In this document: piece after piece, positions 16,319 through 29,492 of the stretch
Numbering within the stretch: the first letter of the stretch is position 1
Layout of the letters: each line of letters opens with the position of its first letter
Assembly: GCA_044508265.1 (NCBI GenBank)
Contig: JBIQIB010000003.1
Coordinates: 1-64,000, forward strand
DNA length: 64,000 bases
Direction: 5' to 3'
Origin: JAEZDP01 sp044508265
GTDB taxonomy: Bacteria; Acidobacteriota; Vicinamibacteria; Vicinamibacterales; Vicinamibacteraceae
Translations under genes and position numbers: made by a program
Notes under the pieces: model-generated
What the model was told of the DNA's origin: nothing
The model's input: only the letters and a program-made list of their open reading frames with translations
Databases searched by the model: none

Positions 16319-17401
16319 ATGCACCCGCTGTTCTCGCGATCGCTCGCCTTCGGCGCCTACATGCTCACGTGGGCGATGCTGGGCAACGCCCTGGCGCTGC
16401 TGCTCACGTGGCGCTACGTCGAGGTGCCGTGGATCGCCGCCGTCGTCGGCGTCACGCCGCTGGCCGTCTTCTACGGCGTGGCCTGCCTGGCCGCCTGGTT
16501 CGTCTGCCGGGCCTTTCCCGTGGACGGCACCGGGCGCCTGTGGACGGCCGTCCTGGCCCACTTGACGGCCGCCTCCGTGACCAGCGCCGTGTGGGTCGGC
16601 TTCGGCCTGTGGTGGCTGGTCGAGACGCAGGTCACGCTGCAGCTCGTCGCCGAGCCGCTGGTGCCGTCGGCCGTCGACGGCGTCGTCGTGTGGTTCGTCG
16701 CGGGCGTGGTGATTTTCCTGCTCTCGTCGGCGATTCATTACGTGTTCCTCGCCGTCGAGGCGTCGGCGCGGGCGCGGCGGCAGGCGCTCGAGTCGGCCGT
16801 GCTGGCGCGCGAGGCGGAGCTCCGGGCGCTGCGCGCGCAGGTGAATCCCCACTTCCTCTACAACAGCCTGCACTCGGTCGCCGCGCTCACCGCGCTGCGC
16901 CCCGACGAGGCGCGGCAGATGGCCATCGGCCTCGGCGAGTTCCTGCGCCAGAGCCTGGCCCTCGGGCGCGAACCTGTCGTCACGCTCGCGCAGGAGCTCG
17001 GCCTCGCACGCCAGTACCTGGCCATCGAACAGGTGCGATACGCCGAACGGCTGGACGTGAAGATCGACGCGAGCGACGAAGCCGCGGCCTGCCAGCTGCC
17101 GCCGCTGCTGCTGCAGCCGCTCATCGAGAACGCCATCACGCACGGCATCGCCGGCCTCGTCGAGGGCGGCACGATCAACGTCGTCGCGCAGGCAACGGCG
17201 GAGGGGTGCGAGGTCGTCGTCGACAACCCGTACGACCAGGACGAGCCACGCCGCGCCGGCACGGGCGTCGGCCTGGCCAACGTCCGGGCCCGCCTGCGCA
17301 CCCACTTCGGCGAACGGGCGTCGCTGGCCGTCGACGACGCAGGCGGACGCTATCGTGTGTACGTGCGCTGGCCGCGCACCACAGGGACCGTGACGCCATG
17401 A
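16319..17401 (+). CDS. LytS/YehU-family sensor histidine kinase
   Basis: A 360-residue membrane kinase. Residues 1-145 hold four membrane helices without a large extracellular loop. The His_kinase domain begins at about 165 (LRAQVNPHFLYNSLHSV, phospho-site H178), followed by the GHKL ATPase (LLLQPLIENAITHGI as N-box, GTGVGLANVRARLRTHFG as G-box). The PHFLYN motif defines the LytS/YehU type, which pairs with LytTR regulators. Start ATG 16319 is 5 bases after the LiaF-like stop; its own stop overlaps the regulator start. Confidence 0.92.
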   Translation: MHPLFSRSLAFGAYMLTWAMLGNALALLLTWRYVEVPWIAAVVGVTPLAVFYGVACLAAWFVCRAFPVDGTGRLWTAVLAHLTAASVTSAVWVGFGLWWLVETQVTLQLVAEPLVPSAVDGVVVWFVAGVVIFLLSSAIHYVFLAVEASARARRQALESAVLAREAELRALRAQVNPHFLYNSLHSVAALTALRPDEARQMAIGLGEFLRQSLALGREPVVTLAQELGLARQYLAIEQVRYAERLDVKIDASDEAAACQLPPLLLQPLIENAITHGIAGLVEGGTINVVAQATAEGCEVVVDNPYDQDEPRRAGTGVGLANVRARLRTHFGERASLAVDDAGGRYRVYVRWPRTTGTVTP

Positions 17402-18153
17402 CACAGGACGCCGCATCACTCCGGGTACTCATCGTGGACGACGAGCCGCTCGCGCGGCAGGTGGCGCGCCAGTATGCGGAAGCCGTTCCCGGCGTGGACG
17501 TGGTGGGCGAGTGCGCCAACGGCTATGAAGCGGTCAGGGCGGTGAGCGACACGGTGCCGGACGTCATCGTGCTGGACGTGCAGATGCCCAAGCTCAGCGG
17601 ATTCGACGTCCTCGAGCTGATTGGTGGCGGGCCGGCCGTGATCTTCGCGACGGCGCACGACGAGTTCGCGCTGAAGGCGTTCGACGTCCATGCGGTGGAC
17701 TACCTGCTCAAGCCCTTCAGCCAGGAGCGGATGGCCGAGGCGCTCGAGCGCGCGCGCGGCCGGCTCACGGCGTCGGCGGCCAGGGCGACGATCGCGCTGC
17801 GCGATGCACTGCGCCAGGTACGCGTGGAGCGCGTGCTGGTGCGCGACGGCTCGCGCGTCCACATCGTGCCGACCGACCGCCTCGACTACGTGCAGGCGCA
17901 GGACGACTACGTGATGCTGCATGCGGGCGAGCGCGCGCTGCTCAAGGAGCAGCCCCTCTCGAGCCTCGAAGCCCAGCTCGACCCGGCGAGCTTCGTGCGC
18001 ATCCACCGCTCGTACCTGATCAACATCGCGCGCCTCGAGCGGGTGGAACTCGAGGCCAAGGACCGCCGCGTCGCCGTCCTCACGACGGGTGCCCGGCTGC
18101 CCGTCAGCCGGTCGGGCCATCAGCGGCTCACCGAGGCGCTGCGGCAGGCGTAG
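17398..18153 (+). CDS. LytTR-family response regulator
   Basis: A 251-residue regulator. The receiver domain has acidic pocket VDDE (14-17), phospho-acceptor D60 (DVIVLDVQMPKLSGFD) and the conserved lysine in DYLLKPF. The C-terminal LytTR DNA-binding domain spans about 150-250 (VLVRDGSRVHIVPTDRLDYV, DDYVMLHAGE, FVRIHRSYLINIARL). Partner of the kinase encoded immediately upstream, with ATGA overlap. Target genes are not visible. Confidence 0.93.
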   Translation: MTQDAASLRVLIVDDEPLARQVARQYAEAVPGVDVVGECANGYEAVRAVSDTVPDVIVLDVQMPKLSGFDVLELIGGGPAVIFATAHDEFALKAFDVHAVDYLLKPFSQERMAEALERARGRLTASAARATIALRDALRQVRVERVLVRDGSRVHIVPTDRLDYVQAQDDYVMLHAGERALLKEQPLSSLEAQLDPASFVRIHRSYLINIARLERVELEAKDRRVAVLTTGARLPVSRSGHQRLTEALRQA

Positions 18154-18203
18154 GCGCGCGGGCGGCGGTTCGCGGTGCGCGGAGAGCAGCTTGCGGGTGC
18201 CTG

Positions 18204-18232
18204 TTGTATCTGTGAATCAATGCATGTAGATT
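18204..18232 (+). promoter_or_regulatory. Promoter and candidate operator of the ArsR-methyltransferase/metH operon
   Basis: TTGTAT at 18204-18209 and TAGATT at 18227-18232 are separated by 17 bases in an AT-rich island of this GC-rich window. AATC at 18215 and GATT at 18229 form an imperfect inverted repeat (18215-18232) covering the -10 box, a position suited to autorepression. The -10 box ends 7 bases before GTG 18240, so the transcript may be leaderless. Confidence 0.5.
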
Positions 18233-18239
18233 TAGCTAT

Positions 18240-19198
18240 GTGAAGGCGCTGTCCGCGTTCTGCCGGCTCCTTGGCGACGACGTGAGGCTGCGTCTGTTGC
18301 GGCTGCTCGCGCGTGAGCAGCTCAACGTCAAGGAGCTGACCGCCATCCTCGGCATTGCGCAGTCGGGCGTCTCGCGGCATCTCGGACTGCTCCGCAAGAG
18401 CGGGATTGTCGAGGAGCGCCGCGAGGGCGGCTTTGCCTACTACTCGCTGCGCCCGCAGACGGATCCGGGCCTGCGCGGCGTCTGGGAGGCCCTCGAGCCG
18501 CGGCTCGTCGACGCGTCGGACGACCCGGAGCTGCGCGCCGACGACGCGCGGCTGCACGAGGTGCTGCGGCTGCGCAAGGAAGACTTCCTGGCGCATGGCA
18601 GTGGCGCGGGCCAGCTCGTGCCGGGCCGCAGCTGGGCGGCGTGGAGCCGTGCGCTCGGACACCTGCTGCCGCCGCTCGTCGTCGTGGACGCCGGCTGCGG
18701 CGAGGGCTACCTCACGGCCGAGACGGCTGCGTGGGCCGCCCATGTGGTGGCCGTCGACCGGTCGAAGGACATGCTGCGCCGGGCGCGCGAGCTTGCCCGC
18801 AGGCGGGGACTCGACAACATCACGTGGAAGGTCGGCGAGATCGAGCGTCTGCCCCTCGACGACGCCAGCGCCGACGTCGTGTTGCTTTCGCAGGCGCTGC
18901 ACCACGCGGCCGACCCGGCGAAGGCGGTCGCGGAGGCCGTGCGGGTGGTGAAGCCGGGCGGCCGCGTGCTCGTGCTCGACCTGCGCGCGCACGATCAGGA
19001 GTGGGTGAAGAGCCGTCTGGGCGACCAGTGGCTGGGTTTCAGCGACGACAGGCTCGACAGCCTGCTGTCGAACGCAGGGCTTGCCGAGGTGCGTGTCGAA
19101 GTGGGGGCCCGGCTCAAGGGCGACCCGTTCACCGTGCTGGTCGCCAGCGGCCGCAAGCCCGGGGGGCGTGCACGGCACGCCAGTCGAAGGAGTGAACC

Positions 19199-19202
<4 letters not shown>
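18240..19202 (+). CDS. ArsR-type HTH fused to a SAM-methyltransferase domain; likely methionine-cycle regulator
   Basis: A 320-residue fusion. Residues 1-75 are an ArsR winged helix (LLRLLAREQLNVKELTAILG, then IAQSGVSRHLGLLRKSGIV). Residues about 145-260 form a class I methyltransferase (VVVDAGCGEGYLTAETA as motif I, VVLLSQALHHAADPAKA, VVKPGGRVLVLDL). Proteins of this build near metH and ahcY resemble SAH-responsive SahR-type regulators, where the methyltransferase fold acts as a SAM/SAH sensor. The stop overlaps the metH ATG. Inference: feedback control of the methionine cycle. It starts at GTG 18240 just after a -10-like box. Confidence 0.82.
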
Positions 19203-22894
<3,692 letters not shown>

Positions 22895-23004
22895 CCGGCC
22901 AAGTCATCTGCACCGCTGACTTTGTCCCCCGGTTCGGGTACCCATTGCTCAGTTGGTTGCCGGGTAGCCGCCTTCTCAAGCACGTATTCATGGCGTCCCT
23001 GCCA

Positions 23005-23042
23005 TGGCACAGCCGTTGCTTTAAGCTCTGCCATTGGCAGCG
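23005..23042 (+). promoter_or_regulatory. Sigma-54 promoter and hairpin upstream of the PEP-CTERM gene
   Basis: TGGCAC (23005-23010), five bases, then TTGCT (23016-23020) is an exact match to the -24/-12 sigma-54 consensus. Just downstream, within the predicted 5' leader, TGCC and GGCA flank ATT at 23030-23039, a small inverted repeat. The gene starts at 23073. PEP-CTERM genes in exosortase bacteria are associated with the sigma-54 activator PrsR, which fits. Confidence 0.7.
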
Positions 23043-23072
23043 GGCCATGGTACCCGCGGGAGGCAAGTAACT

Positions 23073-23744
23073 GTGTACAAATCCTTCATGAAGTTCTGCG
23101 TCGTCGCCCTGGGCGCGATGGCGATTGTCGGGCAGCCGGCGCAGGCGATGGCAGCTCCGGTCAGCGCGTTCGAGATCATCGGCGACGGCTGGATTCCGGA
23201 ACTGGTCACCGGTGAGCCCGACGTCTGGCGGTGGCGGGTCAGCCCCGACACGGACGAGTTCACCAGCAATTCGTCTGCAGTCCGGAGTGAGAACAACGTC
23301 AGCGACAGCTTCGGCGAGATCAGCGGTCGTGACGTCTCGTACACCCACGACCTGACCTGGCTGGCGCCGCCGGCCTCGTCGTTCGTCAACGCTCGCCTCA
23401 CGATTTTCGCCGCCGGGCCGCTGTCGGGCGACGACAACGTGTACGTGTCGAAGAACCTCGATTTCAGCCTGGGTGAGCTCGGCTCGCTGGGGTTCTTCGG
23501 GGAGACCTTCAGCGATGGGTTCCTGACCGCGACGCTCAACGAAGGCGGCCTGCTGAACGTGTTCATCAACAAGAACGAGGGCGCGGCCATCAACTGGAAC
23601 GTCTTCACGGTGGTTGGGTCCAAGCTGTACGTGGAGTACGAGCCGCTCGTCACCGGCGGCGACCCGGTGCCGGAGCCGACGACGCTCCTGCTGCTCGGCG
23701 CGGGCCTGATGGGCGGTGCGCTGCGCCTGCGGCGCCGGTCGTAG
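23073..23744 (+). CDS. PEP-CTERM sorting-domain protein
   Basis: A 223-residue secreted protein. The start is GTG 23073, 7-12 bases after GGGAGG, followed by a signal peptide (VYKSFMKFCVVALGAMAIVG, cleavage near AMA-AP). The C-terminus is the exosortase tripartite signal: VPEPTTLLLLGAGLMGGALR then a basic tail RLRRRS. The mature region is acidic and beta-rich with Asn/Ser-rich stretches and no cysteine. Such proteins are cleaved and sorted by exosortase, often in exopolysaccharide/biofilm-forming bacteria; no exosortase gene lies in the window. It separates metH from the ahcY unit and has its own promoter and terminator. Confidence 0.9.
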   Translation: MYKSFMKFCVVALGAMAIVGQPAQAMAAPVSAFEIIGDGWIPELVTGEPDVWRWRVSPDTDEFTSNSSAVRSENNVSDSFGEISGRDVSYTHDLTWLAPPASSFVNARLTIFAAGPLSGDDNVYVSKNLDFSLGELGSLGFFGETFSDGFLTATLNEGGLLNVFINKNEGAAINWNVFTVVGSKLYVEYEPLVTGGDPVPEPTTLLLLGAGLMGGALRLRRRS

Positions 23745-23770
23745 TCGGCAGTTCGTTCCGCGCAGGACCG

Positions 23771-23807
23771 AGAGGCTGGAGGGCGTTTCCTCCAGCCTCT
23801 TTTTCTT
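23771..23807 (+). terminator. Rho-independent terminator of the PEP-CTERM gene
   Basis: A perfect 12-bp stem (AGAGGCTGGAGG at 23771-23782 with CCTCCAGCCTCT at 23789-23800), loop GCGTTT, then TTTTCTTT. This is the best intrinsic terminator in the window. Confidence 0.95.
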
Positions 23808-23831
23808 TGTCGGCGCCCATCGAATTCCGCG

Positions 23832-23873
23832 TTGACGCGCATCGCTCACCTCGCTATACTTCCATCCGGATAG
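23832..23873 (+). promoter_or_regulatory. Sigma-70 promoter and candidate operator of the second ArsR-methyltransferase gene
   Basis: TTGACG (23832-23837), 17-base spacer and TATACT (23855-23860) form a near-consensus housekeeping promoter. CTAT at 23854 and ATAG at 23870 are inverted arms around the -10 and start point, a plausible autoregulatory operator. The leader is only about 10 bases before ATG 23878. Confidence 0.7.
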
Positions 23874-23877
23874 AGCG

Positions 23878-24816
23878 ATGAACCAGCTCGGCAATCCGGT
23901 GCTCGCACACCTGAACGTCCTTGGCGACCCGCTTCGCGCGAGGCTGCTGCTCGTGCTCGACGGCCAGACGCTGTCGGTCGGGGAGCTGTGCGACATCCTC
24001 CAGTTGCCGCAGTCCACCGTCAGCCGCCACCTGAAGACGCTGGTCGCGGGCGGGTGGGCGCACGCACGGCGCGAAGGCACGAGCCGTCTCTATGCGCTCA
24101 GCGCCGACGAGCTCGACGCCCCGGCGGCGGAGCTCTGGCGCCTCGTGAAGGGGCAGCTGCTCGAGACGCCCGGCGTGGCGCAGGATCAGGCACGGCTCGC
24201 GCGCGTCCTCGCGGAGCGGCGGGCGCGGTCGGCCGACTACTTCTCACGGTCGGCGGGGCAGTGGGACGCGGTCCGCGACGAGCTGTTCGGCGAGACGTTC
24301 CATCTCGCCGGGCTGCTGGCGGTCCTGGACCCTGCGGCCGTCGTGGCCGATCTCGGCTGCGGCACGGGCCGCACGGCTGCGGCTGTCGCGCCGTTCGTCT
24401 CCCGGGTCATCGCCGTCGACGCCTCGCGCGAGATGCTCGAGGCGGCAGGCACGCGGCTGACGTCGCATCGCAACGTGGAGATGCGCGAGGGCACGCTCGA
24501 GGCGGTGCCGATTGCCGATGCCGCCGTCGATCTCGCGCTGCTCGTGCTGGTGCTGCATCACGTCAGCGATCCCTCACGGATCCTGCGTGAGGCGCGGCGC
24601 GTCGTCCGTCCGGGGGGCACCGTCCTGGTGCTCGACATGCAGGCCCACGATCGCGAGGAGTACCGCGCGCAGATGGGGCACGTGTGGCTGGGATTCACCG
24701 AGGCGGAGATCCGCCGGCGGCTGTCGGCCGCCGGTTTCCCGGAGGCGCGCGTCGTGGGGCTGCCTCCGGCCCCCAACGTGCGCGGCCCGGCCCTTTTCGT
24801 CGCGCGCGGTTGGTAA
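23878..24816 (+). CDS. Second ArsR-type HTH/SAM-methyltransferase fusion, upstream of ahcY
   Basis: A 312-residue paralogue of the regulator at 18240. The winged helix is at residues 8-75 (VLGDPLRARLLLVLDGQTLS, LQLPQSTVSRHLKTLVAGG). The methyltransferase domain has VVADLGCGTGRTAAAVAPFV (motif I), IAVDASREMLEAAG and VVRPGGTVLVLDMQAHDREE. The conserved end of the domain (MGHVWLGFTEAEIRRRLSAA) matches the first copy (WLGFSDDRLDSLLSNA). Being placed 5' of ahcY, which removes the SAH product, it is likely a SAH/SAM-sensing regulator. Between it and ahcY is a four-copy palindrome array. Confidence 0.83.
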   Translation: MNQLGNPVLAHLNVLGDPLRARLLLVLDGQTLSVGELCDILQLPQSTVSRHLKTLVAGGWAHARREGTSRLYALSADELDAPAAELWRLVKGQLLETPGVAQDQARLARVLAERRARSADYFSRSAGQWDAVRDELFGETFHLAGLLAVLDPAAVVADLGCGTGRTAAAVAPFVSRVIAVDASREMLEAAGTRLTSHRNVEMREGTLEAVPIADAAVDLALLVLVLHHVSDPSRILREARRVVRPGGTVLVLDMQAHDREEYRAQMGHVWLGFTEAEIRRRLSAAGFPEARVVGLPPAPNVRGPALFVARGW

Positions 24817-24827
24817 TGAACGTCGTT

Positions 24828-24960
24828 GGTAGGGACGGCCCCCCGGGCCGTCCGTGAGGTGTGTGGTAGGGACGGCCCCCCGGGCCGTCCGTGAGTGTGG
24901 TAGGGACGGCTCTCCGAGCCGTCCGTGAAGACGTGGTAGGGACGGCCCGCCGGGCCGTCC
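24828..24960 (+). repeat. Four tandem copies of the GGTAGGGACGGC palindrome
   Basis: Four 26-base units begin at 24828, 24865, 24899 and 24935 (periods 37, 34, 36). Each starts GGTAGGGACGGC and ends GCCGTCC with a variable 7-base centre; centres differ by compensating changes (CCCCCCGG, CTCTCCGA, CCGCCGG), keeping the stem. They fill the gap between the regulator and ahcY. Confidence 0.95.
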
Positions 24961-25005
24961 ATCAAACAGCGCGACACTGACGCCGCGCCAGAGGAGCAGG
25001 CACGC

Positions 25006-26508
<1,503 letters not shown>

Positions 26509-26517
26509 GACACGCGG

Positions 26518-26550
26518 CGCGGGCCCCGTCGGCGACGGGGCCCGCGTTCT
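26518..26550 (+). terminator. Hairpin terminator after ahcY
   Basis: CGCGGGCCCCGTC (26518-26530) pairs perfectly over 13 bp with GACGGGGCCCGCG (26534-26546) around a GGC loop. The following TTCT is a poor U-tract, but the stem is very stable. Confidence 0.75.
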
Positions 26551-26566
26551 GCTCACGGCAGGCGGC

Positions 26567-26645
26567 GGACCGCTGGCCGCTTACCGCTCGCGGCGGGCCG
26601 CTCACCGCGGACCGCCTTCCGCTTACTGCTTGCCGCGTACCGCGG
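26567..26645. repeat. Degenerate short direct-repeat patch
   Basis: Imperfect copies of a GGACCGCY..CCGCTTAC(C/T)GCT motif: CCGCTTACCGCT near 26577 and CCGCTTACTGCT near 26619, with CGCTCACCGCGGACCGC between. It does not encode a convincing protein and sits between the ahcY terminator and gntP-like start. Confidence 0.6.
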
Positions 26646-26693
26646 GCGTGCGCCTCACGGCGTATGGCTGTGCTGCGCGTATGATGATGGCCC

Positions 26694-28001
26694 ATGCCAA
26701 TCGCCATCGCGGGCCTGGGCATCGTCGTCCTCGTCGCGCTCATCGCCTGGGCGCGCCTGACCCCGTTCCTCAGCTTCCTCGTCGTCTCTATCGGTCTGGG
26801 CCTGGCGCTGGGGCTGTCGCCGCTCGAGGTGTCGGCCTCGGTGACGCGCGGCCTGGGTGACACGCTCGGCTCGCTCGTCCTCGTCATCGGCCTCGGCGCC
26901 ATGCTGGGCAAGGTCGTGGCCGAGAGCGGCGCCGCGCAGCGCATCGCCACCTCCCTGATGTCGCTGGCCGGGGCGCGCCGCGTCCACTGGGCGCTGATGG
27001 TGACCGGCTTCATCATCGGCCTGCCGCTGTTCTTCTCGGTCGGCTTCGTGCTGCTCATCCCGATCATCTTCGGCGTGGCGTCGCAGTTCCGGCTGCCACC
27101 GGTGTTCGTGGGGCTGCCGGCCGTGGCGGCGCTGTCCGTCACGCACGGCTACCTGCCGCCGCATCCGGGACCGGCCGCGCTCGTCCAGCAGTTCGGCGGC
27201 GACATGGGACGCACGCTGCTCCTCGGCACCGTCGTCGCCATCCCGGCGATCGTGCTTGGCGGACCGTTGCTGGCGCGTTTCGTCAGGCACATCGACAGGG
27301 CGCCGCTGGCGGCGTTCACGGCCGACACCCGCGTCGAGGCGTCGCTGCCGCCGCTCGGGGCCAGCCTGATCTGCGCCGTCCTGCCCGTGGCGCTGCTGAC
27401 GGCCGGCACCATGCTGCGGTCGGCAGGGCTTGCCGGCACCAGCGTGTGGCTCGACCTCGCGTCGGATCCTGCCCTCGCCCTGCTGGCCGGCGTGCTGCTG
27501 GCCGTGGGCTGGCTCGGCGTGGGCCAGGGCTACACGTTCCCGGTCGTCATGCGATGGTGCGAGCAGGCGCTGACCGACGTGGCGCTGATCCTGCTCATCG
27601 TCGGCGGGGCAGGGGCGTTCAAGCAGGTGCTTACCGATGGCGGCGCGAGCGTGGCCATCGCGTCGGCGCTCGAGTCACTCGCCGCGCCGCCGCTCGTCCT
27701 GGCCTGGGCGATGGCCGTCCTGGTGCGGGTGTGCGTCGGCTCCGCCACCGTCGCCGCCCTGACGACCGCCGGCCTCATCGCGCCGCTCGTCGCGCGGCAG
27801 GGCGTCGACCCCGACCTGCTCGTGCTGAGCATCGGCGCCGGCAGCCTGGCGCTGTCGCACGTCAACGACGGCGGGTTCTGGATCTTCAAGGAGTACTTCA
27901 ACCTCACGCTCGCCGAGACCCTGCAGACGTGGACGGTCATGGAGACGATCGTCGCTGTCGTCGGCCTGCTCGGCGTGCTGGCCCTCGATGCCGTCCTGTA
28001 G
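26694..28001 (+). CDS. GntP-family gluconate/organic-acid:H+ symporter
   Basis: A 435-residue integral membrane protein with about 12-13 hydrophobic helices. GntP landmarks: GLPLFFSVGFVLLIPIIFGV, LSVTHGYLPPHPGPAALV, FGGDMGRTLLLG and the C-terminal LSIGAGSLALSHVNDGGFW. Family members import gluconate, D-glycerate or fructuronate with protons; the substrate cannot be told. TATGAT at 26680-26685 lies 8 bases before ATG, suggesting a leaderless message. The last 327 bases overlap the convergent peptidase-like frame. Confidence 0.9.
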   Translation: MPIAIAGLGIVVLVALIAWARLTPFLSFLVVSIGLGLALGLSPLEVSASVTRGLGDTLGSLVLVIGLGAMLGKVVAESGAAQRIATSLMSLAGARRVHWALMVTGFIIGLPLFFSVGFVLLIPIIFGVASQFRLPPVFVGLPAVAALSVTHGYLPPHPGPAALVQQFGGDMGRTLLLGTVVAIPAIVLGGPLLARFVRHIDRAPLAAFTADTRVEASLPPLGASLICAVLPVALLTAGTMLRSAGLAGTSVWLDLASDPALALLAGVLLAVGWLGVGQGYTFPVVMRWCEQALTDVALILLIVGGAGAFKQVLTDGGASVAIASALESLAAPPLVLAWAMAVLVRVCVGSATVAALTTAGLIAPLVARQGVDPDLLVLSIGAGSLALSHVNDGGFWIFKEYFNLTLAETLQTWTVMETIVAVVGLLGVLALDAVL

Positions 28002-28931
28002 GCCGAGGTAGGCGGCGAGGGCTGCCTGTCGCCGCTCTTCCTCGTCCCATGCCTGACGCCTGGCCCGGCGACGGGCCCGTCTGACGACGTACGCGACGGC
28101 CGCGAGTGCGAGCATGGCCACCCACACCGCGCTGCCGCTTGCGGACGTCGCCAGCAGCGGCGTGTACCAGCGGAAGGCGCTCCAGGCGCGGCGGGCCGCC
28201 TGGTCAGGCGACACGCCGGTCATCTCCGCGAACGCGTCTGCGAACGGCCGGCCGTCGGCCACGCGGCGTGCGATGGCGCCCGGCACGTCCGGTCCAGAGC
28301 GACTGCGCAGGTCGTCCACGACGGTGGCGGCCAGCAGGTAGGCGAGCGACGAGTGCTCCTGCGAACCCGCCGCGAACAGCTGCTGGACGGTGTCGAGCTC
28401 GGGCGACGTCAGCGCGGCGAGTGTCAGGCGGACCTGGTCGAAGCCGCCCCACCCGCCTTCGATGGACGTGGCGACGCCCTCGTGAAACCAGCGCGGCAGC
28501 CGGCGATCGCCAGCCGTGGCTGTGAGTGCCGCGTGCGCGGCCTCGTGGCGGACGACGGCGTCGAGCGATCCGTAGGGGAAGCGGCCGGTGCGCGACGGGA
28601 CGACCTCGACATACGATGGACCGAACGCGCGGCCCACGACCCACGGGGGCAGCTCCAGCGCGCGAGCTTTGGCCTCGTCGAGCAGCACCACCCGCAACGT
28701 CGCGGGCGGCTCGAGTCCCGCACGAGCGAGGTCGTAGCGGAGGGCGGACCAGTCGAGCCCGCGCACCTGCGCGGCGGCATCGGCGAGTGACGGCGGTGCC
28801 TCCACCGTGACGACGAACCCGGCCTCAACGGACTGGGCGGGCAGGCGCGCCGCCGACAGTGCACAGGCGAGCCACACGAGAAGCGCCAGGCGAATGGCGG
28901 CCGAGGCGCGGCGAACGACCGATTCCACCAT
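27675..28931 (-). CDS. Peptidase_MA-like gluzincin, 3' end overlapping the gntP-like gene
   Basis: A 418-residue frame. A signal peptide (IRLALLVWLACALSAARLPA) leads a domain with HExxH (AVVRHEAAHAALTATAGDRR) and the downstream WFHEGVATSIEGGWGG glutamate, typical of peptidase_MA-like gluzincins. A membrane helix (AVWVAMLALAAVAYVV) and basic stretch (RRARRRARRQAWDEE) follow. The protein looks complete at about AAYLGL, but no stop occurs there: the frame continues 109 codons antisense to the gntP-like gene with low-complexity charged sequence. The start is ATG 28931; the frame is open further upstream but overlaps the RidA leader. Confidence 0.75.
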   Translation of the reverse strand: MVESVVRRASAAIRLALLVWLACALSAARLPAQSVEAGFVVTVEAPPSLADAAAQVRGLDWSALRYDLARAGLEPPATLRVVLLDEAKARALELPPWVVGRAFGPSYVEVVPSRTGRFPYGSLDAVVRHEAAHAALTATAGDRRLPRWFHEGVATSIEGGWGGFDQVRLTLAALTSPELDTVQQLFAAGSQEHSSLAYLLAATVVDDLRSRSGPDVPGAIARRVADGRPFADAFAEMTGVSPDQAARRAWSAFRWYTPLLATSASGSAVWVAMLALAAVAYVVRRARRRARRQAWDEEERRQAALAAYLGLQDGIEGQHAEQADDSDDRLHDRPRLQGLGEREVEVLLEDPEPAVVDVRQRQAAGADAQHEQVGVDALPRDERRDEAGGRQGGDGGGADAHPHQDGHRPGQDERRRGE

Positions 28932-29018
28932 TCCACGGTAGCAGGCGTGGTACAAGACTCTCGGCGCGTGCCGTCCGGCGCGCGTGCTCATTGCCATTGT
29001 CGCCAAGGAGAATCGTCC

Positions 29019-29492
29019 GTGTCCGATAGCCCAGAAGCCCGCCTTGCCGCCCTGTCCGACCAGCTTCCTGCCGCCCCGGAGCCTAAGGGGGTCTACAAGC
29101 CCGCGCTCGTGGACGGCCGCTATCTCTGGCTGTCCGGACACGGCCCCGTCAAGGCGGATGGCAGCCTCATCACCGGACGCGTGGGCGCCGACCTCGACCA
29201 GGACGCGGGCAAGGCCGCGGCACGCCAGGTCGGTCTCACGATGCTGGCGACGATCCGTGCGACGGTGGGGTCGCTGGACAGGGTCAAGCGCGTGGTCAAG
29301 GTGCTCGGCATGGTCAACTGCACGCCCGACTTCACGACGCAGCCGTACGTCGTCAACGGCTGCAGCGAGCTGTTTGCGGAGATCTGGGGCGACGATCGCG
29401 GCATCGGCGTACGCAGCGCCGTGGGGATGGGCTCGCTGCCGGGCAACATCGCGGTTGAAGTCGAGGCCCTGTTCGAGCTCGAGGCCGATTGA
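29019..29492 (+). CDS. RidA/YjgF-family protein
   Basis: A 157-residue protein starting at GTG 29019 with AAGGAG 10-15 bases upstream. It shows YLWLSGHGPVKADGSLITGR, ATVGSLDRVKRVVKVLGMVN, CTPDFTTQP and the terminal GMGSLPGNIAVEVEALFEL of the YjgF family. The classical RidA arginine is replaced by the variant motif SAVGMGSLPGN, so enamine-deaminase activity is uncertain; this subgroup (YjgH/YoaB-like) is often next to amino-acid catabolic genes. Here it overlaps an M19 dipeptidase gene (TGATG). Confidence 0.88.
   Translation: MSDSPEARLAALSDQLPAAPEPKGVYKPALVDGRYLWLSGHGPVKADGSLITGRVGADLDQDAGKAAARQVGLTMLATIRATVGSLDRVKRVVKVLGMVNCTPDFTTQPYVVNGCSELFAEIWGDDRGIGVRSAVGMGSLPGNIAVEVEALFELEAD

Noticed and set aside
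24828..24960. CRISPR array
   Set aside because: Units are palindromic, spacers are only 8-11 bases and similar to one another; this is a tandem palindrome array.
24961..25005. SAH riboswitch before ahcY
   Set aside because: The short leader has GAGGAGC but lacks the paired elements of the SAH riboswitch; GAGGAG is the ribosome site.
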